Assembly (NCBI GenBank): GCA_002084875.1
Contig: NBMH01000015.1
Coordinates: 1-41,050 of the forward strand
DNA: 41,050 nt
DNA from: Anaerolineaceae bacterium 4572_78
GTDB taxonomy: Bacteria; Chloroflexota; Anaerolineae; 4572-78
Reading direction: 5' to 3'
The position numbers and the translations under genes were made by a program. Each line of letters begins with the position of its first letter. Within the stretch, counting starts at the first letter, position 1. Below the pieces are notes generated by a model that was given only the letters and a program-made list of their open reading frames with translations, did not search any database and had not been told where the DNA came from. Below are positions 19,001 to 28,000 of this stretch, one piece after another.

Positions 19001-20609
19001 CTGCCACCCCACTTTGCACATCCCCTTCGAAGTTTAGAGGTTTGGGAGCGGATTTAGCATAAACAAGATTCTTCATCTTAATCGCTTCTTCAATTTCAGG
19101 AGACCATAAATTATCTTCCTGTCGCATGATGGCTTTTTCAAAAGAATAACCACTAGGCATCTTCGTCGTCTCACGCCATGTTTTCCATCCTTCACGACTC
19201 ATGGCTCGTTGTAGGGTACTTAATTCTTGTAGCCGATCAAATACCTCATCTGTCCACTGCTCTTTTTCCATAACAATGTTAATCACTTCATCTTCAAATC
19301 GCTGACGTACTTCTTCGGGAGTGTATGAAAAAATTGAGGAATCAATGATATTTTCATCTTCCTCCTCGCTTAAAATATTAAGCAGGTGAGGATTGGCATA
19401 AATTACCATCCCTTCTAGGTCTGTAATGGCAAACCCTTGTCCCGAAGCATCGGCAAATTGACGAAAGATATTTGCTTCTTCGAGCAGGTCTGTACTATCA
19501 ATTGCTACTGCTATCTGACTGCACAAACCAATAAGCAACATTTGGTCTTCCGCAGAAAACCGTTCACCTACTTCAAGCCGTATCAATAATACGCCTAACA
19601 CTTCTTCTTCTAATTTGATGGGTGTAGCTACATCAATGCTTGCTTCAGATACATTAGGTAACCAACTTGGAAGTTCGGACATACTTTGTTCTAAAACAGG
19701 TCGTCTCATGCCCGCAGCCCGAGCTACAATACTATCCTCAAAATTCAAATCAATTGTTTCAGGTTCAGTATCATCGGTGCCAGCCACTCGAAACAATATA
19801 TCTTGTTTGAAGGTATAAATATGAACTTGGGTATAACCAAACTGCTTTTGAATTAAATGGACAACCTCTTGGAAAAGTTCCGATAAGGCAGGAACTGTAG
19901 CAATTAATTTGGCGATTTTAGTAATGGTCTGTACTTGACGATTGCGATACTCAAGTATATCCTCGATAGTTCGTTTTAATTCCTTCTGTTCGGTAATGTC
20001 AACAAACATACCCTGTACTGCAGGCTTTCCCTCATATTCTATCGCCAAAACATACAACAGTACATCTATGGTCGAGCCATCTTTTTTACGCAGACGAGTT
20101 TCATATCGAATTGGAACTGGAGCGACCACGCTGGCTTTGTCAGACATTTTTGGTTGGGAAGAATAGGCAGAAATCCGCCGCTCTACAGGATATATAAATG
20201 ATTTAACTGGTTTGTCAATCACTTCTTCTTTATGCATGTAGCCTAAAATTTGTAAACCCGCTTGTCCAATATATCGTATCACCTCATCCTGATAAATAAA
20301 AATGCCAACGGCAAAATTATCTACCAATGTTTCAACCATGTCTTGTGATTTTTTCATAAGGTGAACAATATTATTGACAATAATATTTTGTGTTTTAGAA
20401 AAGGTTTGCCACAAAAATGTGCTTGATTCTACATCATCAACCTTCGGCTGAATCACCTCTTGCAATGCTGTAATAGCATGGTGCAAATATTGGTAGTTTG
20501 AGCCATCTTCTTCTTCATTGTACTGCTTAATGAGATACAAAACTCCTTCATCATCATAATTTTTTGCCGATTGGGCCAGTTTATCCGTAAATGGAAATAT
20601 ATTTTTCAT
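16050..20609 (-). CDS. Giant PAS/multi-GAF sensor protein without output domain, probably 5'-truncated
   Basis: The frame has 1,519 residues. A PAS domain at about 90-215 (VDNFAVGIFIYQDEVIRYIGQ; ends in VDITEQKELKRTIED) is followed by GAF domains and a second, short PAS-like segment at about 385-460 (GFAITDLEGMVIYANPHLLNIL). Five or more GAF-type units follow to the end. No HisKA, GGDEF, cyclase or receiver domain appears; the C-terminus is ARINEISEKIQRAESLEEALQVAIREIG, a usual closing helix for such arrays. The ATG at 20609 has no good ribosome binding site, and the first residues (FPFTDKLAQSAKNYDDEG) continue a linker that begins in another frame upstream (20600-20781). So the real start was lost. 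It may sense small ligands or redox state; a partner kinase would be needed. Confidence 0.8.
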   Translation of the reverse strand: MKNIFPFTDKLAQSAKNYDDEGVLYLIKQYNEEEDGSNYQYLHHAITALQEVIQPKVDDVESSTFLWQTFSKTQNIIVNNIVHLMKKSQDMVETLVDNFAVGIFIYQDEVIRYIGQAGLQILGYMHKEEVIDKPVKSFIYPVERRISAYSSQPKMSDKASVVAPVPIRYETRLRKKDGSTIDVLLYVLAIEYEGKPAVQGMFVDITEQKELKRTIEDILEYRNRQVQTITKIAKLIATVPALSELFQEVVHLIQKQFGYTQVHIYTFKQDILFRVAGTDDTEPETIDLNFEDSIVARAAGMRRPVLEQSMSELPSWLPNVSEASIDVATPIKLEEEVLGVLLIRLEVGERFSAEDQMLLIGLCSQIAVAIDSTDLLEEANIFRQFADASGQGFAITDLEGMVIYANPHLLNILSEEEDENIIDSSIFSYTPEEVRQRFEDEVINIVMEKEQWTDEVFDRLQELSTLQRAMSREGWKTWRETTKMPSGYSFEKAIMRQEDNLWSPEIEEAIKMKNLVYAKSAPKPLNFEGDVQSGVAVAPMIIHNDTIGVLGVYDDEDDPLSQDDLALIKSISEQVALSLESARLFAQTQDALAKTEAQAERLNLLNEMGSALNLAADINEILNVVADNMTNIVQCHYATVILVNEKNSKHAHVYSLNLEDETTCRTNIVSVQAEKFNLEGTHVAEVMRTKRTMIHPSLEAMPGMISAPLVRMRLKSGMIAPLMTSGQVIGALNVGHRELNAYDIHDEQLILQVASLLASTLENRQLLEQAQQRAMQLEKLSQMESDLSQAITESEVVATLALASDNKHMVIVVLHYFETDVSNKLIAFEPKAVWHGSTVVQVPVPEQESAVAKPYLHHHTLHQRFIVQDFPMAKLWIDTPDETLFITDTKTDHRLNQSQKDLMQEFNFQSQAMLPLRSAGRWQGLVSFNYTKPHEFSADEKFILRQIREPLAAIIASRRANLAQQEALAETEILYEAGTELSTAQTYDDIINTLRNCTLIGRDAHNVSIYYFDRPWTSTQKPESVSMLSCWHEEPVENTWTHYLLSEFPLLERLLSHDEPVLIEDIENDSRFVEECPLKELYIKQFQAKSILFVPLVVGGRWIGYINAIYRQPTPFLEKDIRRLTTLSSQAAVAIQNLYSVDLATQRAAQAERLYHAGQRISATNDLQEVITAIVESVPIPAINQAVLMVFEQTQSPSSPLEEERSRSAILNVVANWHSGKGKPPLPIGTQYKRLDNSSVAAPDFGASNTDLTWIDIFKDPSIFYSSNIETENNIMPSLLALLKSQDVKSVMILPLWVGSRQLGMLVLTGEETHEFEERELQAYRSLKTQIAFTIENQRLLKETQTALESVENTQRRYTVQSWETYRSKTRLLGYEQTKEGITFPKDHLPVTVPFAVTKQQTITHNEKQSSDNGSELVVPLNLRGEIIGVLGLQEIDSTRQWSEEEIALVESIAEQFAQAAENLRLLDETQLRASSEARINEISEKIQRAESLEEALQVAIREIGNSLQSNTIVELKGN

Positions 20610-20781
20610 TCAAAGTTTTCACATGCTGAGCCAATGCAATTACTACATCCATATCTCCCATCAAAATTAATTCTAAAAACGTTGCCATCTCTTTACACAT
20701 AATCAATCCTAAACCTGTTCCTGTTTCTTGATTAGTGCCTCGTTTTGAATGATGCACATCAATACGAAAAAGTCGACTCAC
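20600..20781 (-). pseudogene. Histidine-kinase HATPase remnant frameshifted into the PAS/GAF gene
   Basis: VSRLFRIDVHHSKRG then GTGLGLIMCKEM is the end of a HATPase domain (G2 box). It is followed, without the usual HGG and FxxxLP part, by LELILMGDMDVVIALAQHVKTLNEKY, a linker type that in such proteins continues as FPFxxKLxxLA. That continuation is the start of the next frame (FPFTDKLAQSAK) after a one-base shift near 20598-20603. The remnant abuts the radC stop, so the rest of the kinase is gone. It shows that the downstream sensor was once longer. Confidence 0.65.
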
Positions 20782-20785
20782 AGGC

Positions 20786-21268
20786 TCATGAAAATCCCAA
20801 TCCTTTTTCTTTTAAACTGACATATCCTTGCTGACCAATAACAATATGGTCAAGAACATCAATACCAAGCAATTGCCCCGCTTCAATTAGCCTTTGAGTG
20901 ACATGGACATCCTCTTCGGAGGGGGTTGGGTCACCTGAAGGATGATTATGAACCACTATCAGTGAGGTTCTGTTTTCGCGGATAGCCTCTCTAAATACTT
21001 CGGCAGGTCGAATAATTGAACTATTGACATTGCCGATGCAAATCGTAGGGGAGGCTATAACAAAATTTTTAGTGTCAAGGAGAAATACTTTTAAGTGCTC
21101 TTGCTCTAGTTGTCTCATCTCAAACATGAGTAAGTTTGCCACATCAGTCGGACAGGTAATTTTTGGGCGTTGTGAAGGTGAGGCTATCATCAATCGCTCA
21201 CTGTGACGCTCTCCTTTGGGCATATCATGAATCGTTATGTGATATTCGTTTTGTGTGGAATCTATCAT
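20786..21268 (-). CDS. radC: RadC-type JAMM/MPN protein lacking most of the HhH region
   Basis: A 160-residue protein; RadC is usually about 220-230. The metalloprotease-like motif is intact: [14 protein letters not shown] matches HxH-x7-S-x2-D, and upstream [36 protein letters not shown] is standard. The N-terminus [18 protein letters not shown] is also standard, but it runs straight into [22 protein letters not shown]. The helix-hairpin-helix block between them (about 70 residues in relatives) is missing in frame. The ATG at 21268 overlaps the TGA of the upstream acyl-CoA ligase (ATGA), indicating coupled translation. The role of RadC is poorly defined; it is no longer regarded as a proven repair protein. 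Confidence 0.85.
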   Translation of the reverse strand: MIDSTQNEYHITIHDMPKGERHSERLMIASPSQRPKITCPTDVANLLMFEMRQLEQEHLKVFLLDTKNFVIASPTICIGNVNSSIIRPAEVFREAIRENRTSLIVVHNHPSGDPTPSEEDVHVTQRLIEAGQLLGIDVLDHIVIGQQGYVSLKEKGLGFS

Positions 21269-22938
21269 GAAACTTTCCCCATAAACTCTTCCCGCAAAAC
21301 ACGTCGTAAGACTTTGCCCGCTAGAGACATGGGCAATTCATCGCGAAATTTTATGGCACGAGGGACTTTGTAATGGGCAAGATTTTCTATACAGAATTTC
21401 CGAATTTCTCCTGATGTAGCTGTTTCACCTTTTTTTAATTTAATAAAAGCGGTAATTTTTTCACCCCGAACTTTGCTAGGTACACCAATCACTGCGGCAT
21501 GCTCAACTTTTGGATGCCGGTACAAAACTTCCTCAACTTCACGGGGATATACATTAAAACCACCACTTAAAATCATGTCTTTTTTGCGGTCAACAATACT
21601 AAAATAGCCGTCTTCATCCATGACGGCAATATCTCCAGTGTATAGCCAGCCATCAACCAAAGCTTGTGCTGTTTCTTGGCTTCTTCTCCAATACCCTCGC
21701 ATGACTTGCGGTCCCTTAATCAACAACTCTCCTCGTTGGTGTACATCTAGTTCTGTAATGCCATCTTCGGCATCAACAATTTTGGAATCTGTACTAATGA
21801 TAGGTAGCCCAACCGACCCCACTTTGCGAATTCCAAAACGTGGATTAACATGTGTTACACCTGAGGATTCGGTCATACCATATGCTTCTGTAATAGGGGC
21901 TCCTGTGCATGCTTCAAACTGTGTGATAACACTTTCGGGCAATGGAGAACCTCCACTAAAACATGTATTGATTGATGTCAAATCAACATCATTAATTCCT
22001 TTATAATTCAAAACTGCTGTATACAAAGCAGGTATCCCCAAAAAAAAGGTGGGTTTTTCTTTGGCAATGGTAGCCACTAAATCAGGGATTTCAGGGCGGG
22101 CTAATAAAATCAGCGTTGCCGCCAAACGCATTGCCAAATTCATCACTAACATGCCATAAACATGAAAAATCGGTAGTATAGCAATTGCCTTATCTTCTGT
22201 TTCACGATGTTCCTGTAATAAAAAATGGTATGTTTGAATAACGTTTGAGACAAGATTGCGATGAGATAACATGGCTCCTTTTGGTGTACCTGTTGTACCA
22301 CCTGTGTATTGTAAGCAAGCTAAGTCATCAGGTGAGATGTCGGCTACAGGATGAAATGCCTGCTTGCCCAATGTCAAACCTTTAAAAGATAACACTCTTT
22401 TTTTATCATAAGGAACATTAACCCATTTTCCTTGTCGGCGAATTTCTAAAGGAACTAATATTTTTTTAACGATGGATAGATAGTCCTGTATACCTGTTAC
22501 AATGATGTGTTCAATACCGAGTTGTTGACAAACATCATTCACTTTCGGAAAAATAATATCTAAAGTAATGACCAATTTTACTTCTGCATCTTGCCATTGA
22601 TGTGCTAACTCACGTTCAACATAGAGAGGATTTGTTAAGACTGTTACAGCACCTAACCATAATGTTGCATAGTAGGCAACGATAATTTGGGGACAATTTG
22701 GCAAAATGATACCTACATGGTCACCTTTGCGAATACCTAGGTTATGGAGTGCATTGGCAAACCGACACACGTTATCATGCAATTCTTGATACGTAAGGCG
22801 GCTTCCCATGAAGATTGTGGCTACTTGATTTGGGTATGTTTTTGCTGCATGGTATAAGTAATCAGGAATTGTAAAATCTGGGAAATCTAAGAAGTGAGGT
22901 ACATCCTCATCATAAAATTTTAGCCAAGGCTGTTCCAT
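21265..22938 (-). CDS. fadD: Long-chain fatty-acid-CoA ligase (AMP-dependent synthetase)
   Basis: About 557 residues counting from the ATG at 22938, chosen because GGAGA precedes it; the frame is open to 22992 without a better site. It activates fatty acids to acyl-CoA through an acyl-AMP intermediate. Motifs: P-loop-like [72 protein letters not shown] and the catalytic Lys in [13 protein letters not shown]. It overlaps radC by four bases at its 3' end. The symbol is by family; substrate chain length cannot be read from sequence alone. Confidence 0.9.
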   Translation of the reverse strand: MEQPWLKFYDEDVPHFLDFPDFTIPDYLYHAAKTYPNQVATIFMGSRLTYQELHDNVCRFANALHNLGIRKGDHVGIILPNCPQIIVAYYATLWLGAVTVLTNPLYVERELAHQWQDAEVKLVITLDIIFPKVNDVCQQLGIEHIIVTGIQDYLSIVKKILVPLEIRRQGKWVNVPYDKKRVLSFKGLTLGKQAFHPVADISPDDLACLQYTGGTTGTPKGAMLSHRNLVSNVIQTYHFLLQEHRETEDKAIAILPIFHVYGMLVMNLAMRLAATLILLARPEIPDLVATIAKEKPTFFLGIPALYTAVLNYKGINDVDLTSINTCFSGGSPLPESVITQFEACTGAPITEAYGMTESSGVTHVNPRFGIRKVGSVGLPIISTDSKIVDAEDGITELDVHQRGELLIKGPQVMRGYWRRSQETAQALVDGWLYTGDIAVMDEDGYFSIVDRKKDMILSGGFNVYPREVEEVLYRHPKVEHAAVIGVPSKVRGEKITAFIKLKKGETATSGEIRKFCIENLAHYKVPRAIKFRDELPMSLAGKVLRRVLREEFMGKVS

Positions 22939-22983
22939 TGTGTTTTCTCCAATTGTGGTATAGACTGAAAGCCTGTACATGCT

Positions 22984-23001
22984 GACGGGCAAATGCCCGT
23001 C
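22984..23001. repeat. 8-bp stem hairpin, GACGGGCA / TGCCCGTC
   Basis: Perfect arms (22984-22991 and 22994-23001) around AA lie between the unknown gene at 23011 and the acyl-CoA ligase start. A weaker pair of small hairpins sits on the other side of that gene, including AACGGA/TCCGTT around TTTCTAG at 23553-23571. No T-run follows, so a terminator role is doubtful. Confidence 0.45.
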
Positions 23002-23010
23002 CTACTCGAT

Positions 23011-23511
23011 TCAATCTTGTGATTCTAGCTCTTTAATAATAGTATTCAATTCCTGCATATTATCTTCGGCAACTTTGTTAATTGCCGAAACGATATGTTC
23101 CTGCCTTTCATTTTCAGATGCGAGGAAAAGTTCGGGCGGTGGTTCAGGAACTAACTCTTTTTTAACAAGATGCATGAATAACACTTGACTCAACTGCTTA
23201 TGTTCTTTAGTAGTTGGGGCAGCCTGCCAAGCACGGAAGGCAGAGTATGCAACAAGCATGTCTTGGATTTGGGTGGTTTTACAATAACCAATACAATACA
23301 GCAAGACAGTTTCCTCTAATGCCTTTTTTATTTCTTGGTCACTTTTCAAATTTGAATCAATTAACCAAACCAACTCAAAACGAGAGTCAGTGCAGAAATG
23401 AGCAATTTTTTGCAGAAAGGCTATCAAACCTTCCTCAGAAAGCGACTCTAACCATGTGGTAAATTCTTGAATCGAATCAGCCAAACTTGGATAGTTCGAG
23501 CAATGGCTCAA
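23011..23511 (-). CDS. Unknown 166-aa helical protein
   Basis: I do not recognise the family. The protein is acidic and mainly helical, with no signal peptide or membrane segment, so it is probably cytoplasmic. The frame begins at TTG 23511 with no ribosome binding site at useful distance. A strong site (AAGGAG) instead precedes an ATG at 23522 in another frame (MKIFEPLLELSKFG, then stop). Loss of one T from the TTT just after ATGAAAATA would give MKILSHCSNYPSLADSIQEF and join the two. So the true start is probably the ATG at 23522, with a one-base indel. It lies between the SPFH gene and the acyl-CoA ligase on the same strand. Confidence 0.6.
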   Translation of the reverse strand: MSHCSNYPSLADSIQEFTTWLESLSEEGLIAFLQKIAHFCTDSRFELVWLIDSNLKSDQEIKKALEETVLLYCIGYCKTTQIQDMLVAYSAFRAWQAAPTTKEHKQLSQVLFMHLVKKELVPEPPPELFLASENERQEHIVSAINKVAEDNMQELNTIIKELESQD

Positions 23512-23616
23512 ATATTTTCATGATGATTACTCCTTATGTATTTCTCATGTAAAACGGATTTCTAGTCCGTTCACAATGTTACTGGCAAAATGCCTGTATT
23601 ACATGTGGTCACCAAA

Positions 23617-24819
23617 CTATGGTGTCGTCATTGTGTCAGTAACAACATTGCCTGGTGATGGTGTGCCTGTAGGTTGGGAAGAATTGTTTGATGTTGCCAG
23701 CGAAATAGGTGTAGCAGTTGCTGTCGAAATTGGCAATATATCCTCACTCGATTCCATCGTCGGTAATGGCAAAATGAATGGTGTATCATTAGGTAATAAC
23801 ATGACTCTGATACTTGGTGACAACTTGTCAATATATTCGTAAGTCAATAAAGCATCATTTATTGCCAAAGCTTGTTCGATTATTTTCAAGGCATCGAATT
23901 CAGCTTCGGCTTGGAGGCGTCGTGATTTGGCTTGTGCCTCAGCTTCAACAACAATCGCAGTTGCTTGTGCTTTTATCTCAATCTCAATCTTTTCTGCTTG
24001 AGCTTTAGCCAATTCCTTTACCTCATCTGCACGTCCTTTTGCCAACTTGCGAATACGGTCTGCTTCGTAACCACTTTGAATTTCCCTCTGAGAAGCAACT
24101 TGTTTTTGTTCAACTGAAGCCGCATATTCGGAAGAAAAGCCGATGTTACGTAAGACAAATTCATCTAAGAAAAATCCTCTATCTTCTAACAAGGTTCGCA
24201 TTTTCTCATTGAGGGCAATTTCTAAGTCAGTACGTTTATTACTGTTGACTTCATCGACTGTATAGTTTGCCACCAATGTACGAACAATTCCCCGTACTTT
24301 GGGGCGAATGAGTGATTCGATATATCTGTTTTGCCAATCAACATGTACCCGTACAGCCTGTCCAGAATCGATTTTAAAAATAATTGAACAGTCTATTGAC
24401 ACTTCCTGTCCATCTTTTGTACGAGCTATAATCGAATCATCGCCTATCATATTTCCTTCCATTGGCTTTCGAGACATGGTGTATGTTTGCCAATATATCG
24501 GGTATATAATAACTTGTTCTGCTAAAGGGATAATCCATCGCAATCCTGATTCTAATGGTTTAGCACGTATACCCCTTGGAGACACCAATGAAATCACTAC
24601 ACCAATTTTCTCGGGTTGAATAAATACCAGACTAGCACTGATAATGCTGATAATTATTCCAATTAATATGGGTCCAATTAAACTCCTAACTACTATTTTG
24701 AAAACAGCGTAATTAAAACCGCACCGTCGGGTAGTAGTATAGAATGAAAATAAACTCCAACTTATGACCACTATCCACACTATTGTTGTGGCTACTTCTA
24801 AAAAAGCATCAAGATTCAT
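23617..24819 (-). CDS. SPFH/Band-7 (prohibitin-like) membrane protein
   Basis: A 400-residue protein. Two hydrophobic segments near the N-terminus (TIVWIVVISWSLFSFYTT and LIGPILIGIIISIISASLVFI) anchor it. The Band-7 domain runs from about residue 70 to 240 (IQPEKIGVVISLVSPRGIRAKPLESGLRWIIPL through NYTVDEV and DEFVLRNIGFSSEY). A long charged coiled coil follows (VASQREIQSGYEADRIRKLAKGRADEVKELAKAQAEK region), and the tail is rich in Thr/Ser/Pro. Such proteins form membrane microdomain scaffolds and often control proteases. The usual partner NfeD or FtsH is not adjacent. Confidence 0.88.
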   Translation of the reverse strand: MNLDAFLEVATTIVWIVVISWSLFSFYTTTRRCGFNYAVFKIVVRSLIGPILIGIIISIISASLVFIQPEKIGVVISLVSPRGIRAKPLESGLRWIIPLAEQVIIYPIYWQTYTMSRKPMEGNMIGDDSIIARTKDGQEVSIDCSIIFKIDSGQAVRVHVDWQNRYIESLIRPKVRGIVRTLVANYTVDEVNSNKRTDLEIALNEKMRTLLEDRGFFLDEFVLRNIGFSSEYAASVEQKQVASQREIQSGYEADRIRKLAKGRADEVKELAKAQAEKIEIEIKAQATAIVVEAEAQAKSRRLQAEAEFDALKIIEQALAINDALLTYEYIDKLSPSIRVMLLPNDTPFILPLPTMESSEDILPISTATATPISLATSNNSSQPTGTPSPGNVVTDTMTTP

Positions 24820-24995
24820 TATAAAACGTTATCAACCTTCTATGCAGTACGGATATCTTACTCGCACTACAAACACATAATTTTACATTTTCATCACTAT
24901 AATAGCAATACGGATTTTTGTCAAAATAAACACAGGTATGTTTATCCAGTAACCGTTTGCCCACATTCCTAGCCTCAGAACCCCCCACCCCTAGG

Positions 24996-25016
24996 CCCTC
25001 CCCATTATGGAGAGGG
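24996..25016. repeat. GC-rich hairpin at the 3' end of the AfsR-type gene
   Basis: CCCTCCCCAT (24996-25005) and ATGGAGAGGG (25007-25016) form a near-perfect stem in an AT-rich background. The last codons of the AfsR-type gene (tail ETPSP) come from it. Similar CCCTCTCC-type hairpins stand at 28784-28806, 29769-29820 and 38541-38610, so it is a dispersed repeat that could also stop transcription. Confidence 0.5.
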
Positions 25017-28000
25017 GGTCTCATGGTGGTGAATGTGCCAAGCAATATCTATTTCATGATTCACATGCACATTTTTTAAGAAAGAACTGCGTAATTCATC
25101 ATCCCGAATTTTATCTGCTTTGGCATGCAAAAGCAGATGAGCCTGCTCTAAAATTGTTTTAGCTCTATCATCATTATTTACTTTTAAGATACGATAGCAA
25201 ATTAAGTAAATACGGAATGGTTCTTCGCTACCATCAAGGGTATGATTTTCAAGATGTATTAAAATGGGTTCAATAGTTTTTTTTGCTTTTATGAAATCTC
25301 TTTGTACAAAATAGATATAAGCTAAACTTGCCAACGTTTCTGTAACTAGCTGTAACATAAGTAATTCATGCCAAATAGCTAAGGACTCCTGATACACTTG
25401 TGTTGCCGAGTCAAAATTTTCTAAGCCAAAGTAAGCATGTCCTAAAAATAACAAGGCATATCCCTCAATATCCCGCCCACCAATTTGATGAGCAATTTGT
25501 AATGCTTGTTCGCTAAATGCTTTTGCTTGTGAATTATCATCAAGATGATGTGCATGAAGGGCTAAATTTGCTAAGGCTACACTTTCTTGATATTGTGAAC
25601 CGACTTCACGTTGAATATGTAATGCTTGTTCGGTATACTTCAATGCCGAAATGTAATTACCTAAATCATCTGCAGTTCTCCCTAAATTGCCGAGCACATT
25701 TGCTTGCCCTTGCAAATCACCAATATCTTGAAAGATATGCAGAGCATGTTCATAATATTTGCGGGCGTTGGCATAATCAGTATGGCGGTCAGCCAAGACA
25801 CCTAAATTACTAAGGACACGTCCCTCCCCATGTCTATCTCCAATTTTATGATAGATTTGTAAAGCCTGGTGATAATAAGTAGTTACTTGAGTATATTCCC
25901 CTTGATAATCTGCAAGTGTACCTAGCCCATTTAAAACTTGACCTTCACCTTGTATATCTCCAACATGCCGATAGATAGCCAGGCTTTGCTCATATTGTTT
26001 TTTAGCAATGGTATATTTATTCTGACGCATGGCACTGGTCGCTAATCCACGCAAGCTTTCTGCCTCTAAACGCTTGCGTTTAACGGTACGGGCTAATTCA
26101 AGTGCTTGTTCTAATTTTGCTTGAGCAATGTCATATTTCCCTTGTTGTTGTAAAGCCCAACCCCATTCTAAATAGCCCAGTGTCATGGTTTCAACATTTT
26201 GATTTGCTTCAGCAAGTTGAACTGATTCTTGAGCAATTGTAATTGCCTTATCATGACTACCTTGTTTAGAAAATAAATGTGCTTGTGCAACAAGGAGTTG
26301 TGCTAAAATTGTTTCTTCTTTGCCAGGAGGGACAAAGCTTTCATGATTAAGACAAGAAAGGTTTTTAAAAACCTTGCTTGTCTGACCAAGAATGCTACGT
26401 ACATGGTCAATCCCAGTAGCGAAAACAGTTATCCCTTCATTAAACAGACCTCGTAAATCATAAAATTGGCTAAGAGCATGACAACTCTTGCCGAGTAAAT
26501 CTACATAAGCAAGTTTTATCGCCCAATGCCAGGCTTGCCGAATGTTATCCAAATCGGTTCGAATCTCTGCAGTTGCTGTTTGAGGAATTTTACCATTTAA
26601 TTTTGTTTGTCGTTCTGACACAAATAAAAGGTAATATGAGGTATGTCGTTGCCGCACAGATTGAGTCAAGTGTGGGGTGCGTTTTTCTTTGGCAAATTGG
26701 CGTAGCAATTCATGAATTTCATATCGTTTCCCTGTTGTTTGACGTAACAACGATTTGTGAACCAATGCCGTTAAAATATTTGGGGTAGCATTGGTAATTG
26801 CTACTGCGGCGGATTGATAGAAGCCTCCTCGAAAAATAGAAATTTGAGCCAAAACAGTTTGTTCTATGTCAGACAATAATTCCCATGAACTTTCAAAGAC
26901 TGCTCGTATACTCAGATGGCGAGCGGGCATGTCGTGCCAATCAGTTGCCAAGTGGTCTATATTCGTTTCTACGTTATGAATAATTGTTCTTAACAATGCA
27001 ACATCATCATGTTGAGCAGATGCCGCATGGTACGACAAAGCTGGCTTCGAATTGTTCATGCTAATTTGGGCAGCGGCTAGTTCTATCCCCAAAGGGAGTC
27101 CTTCTAGCAATTGACATAGACGGACAATGTAAGAACCTGTTTCGATTGTGAGGGCAAATTTGGTTTTTACTTGCCTAGCACATTGAACAAACAGGCGAAC
27201 TGCACTTGCAGACATGAGAGAATTTAATGAGGCATTGGGCAAAGGATATAGCAATCCTTCAATTTGCAATAACCATTCTGCACGCAAATTCAAACGCTCG
27301 CGTGAGGTGACAAGTAATTTCAAATTCGGAGAAGTTCTCAACATTGACATGAGCAAATCTACGCTATCCATGAGATGTTCAAAGTTATCAAGGATAAGCA
27401 AAATATTTTTTGAACGTAGGAAATCAAGTAACTGGTCTTGGGGTAATCTCTGTCCCATGAAATTTATAAGCAGAACATTACCTATCGCGGTAGTCAATAA
27501 ATCAGCTGAACGAATAGAAGCTAAAGGGATAAAATACACTCCGTCCTTAAACGCCGAAAGAAATTGTTCTCCGACCTGTACCGCTAAACGTGTCTTACCA
27601 ATTCCACCCATGCCGCTAATTGTCACCAGACGGCAAGCATCATTTCTAAGATATTCGGCAACAATTGCTTGTTCTTCTGTGCGACCGATAAAAAGAGTCA
27701 ATTGCGTAGGAAGATTATGATGCTTTAAGTTAGGTAAATGCTCAAAGCCGATTAACTTAGATACTTGCCTATTTCTTTTATCTATCCATTCACCACGTTC
27801 AATTTGTTGGTAAAGAACTATTGTCTTTGCCGAAGGGGCAGTATTGAGTTCTTCAGCTAATGTAATACAGTATTCTTGATAATGATTTAAGGCGGCATTG
27901 CGTTGCCCACAGCGAGCTAGAGAACTCATAACTTGACGGTGAGCTTCTTCTTGCCATGGGTCTAGGTTTAATTTTTGATAGGCATAATGTAATGTTTCTT

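Noticed and set aside
16050-20609. Complete hybrid histidine kinase
   Set aside because: No HisKA or HATPase boxes lie in this frame; only a separate, incomplete HATPase remnant is found upstream at 20.6-20.8 kb.
24809-25045. Minus-strand ORF between the SPFH and AfsR-type genes
   Set aside because: Its composition is that of intergenic DNA plus the GC-rich hairpin, it overlaps both neighbours and has no ribosome binding site.
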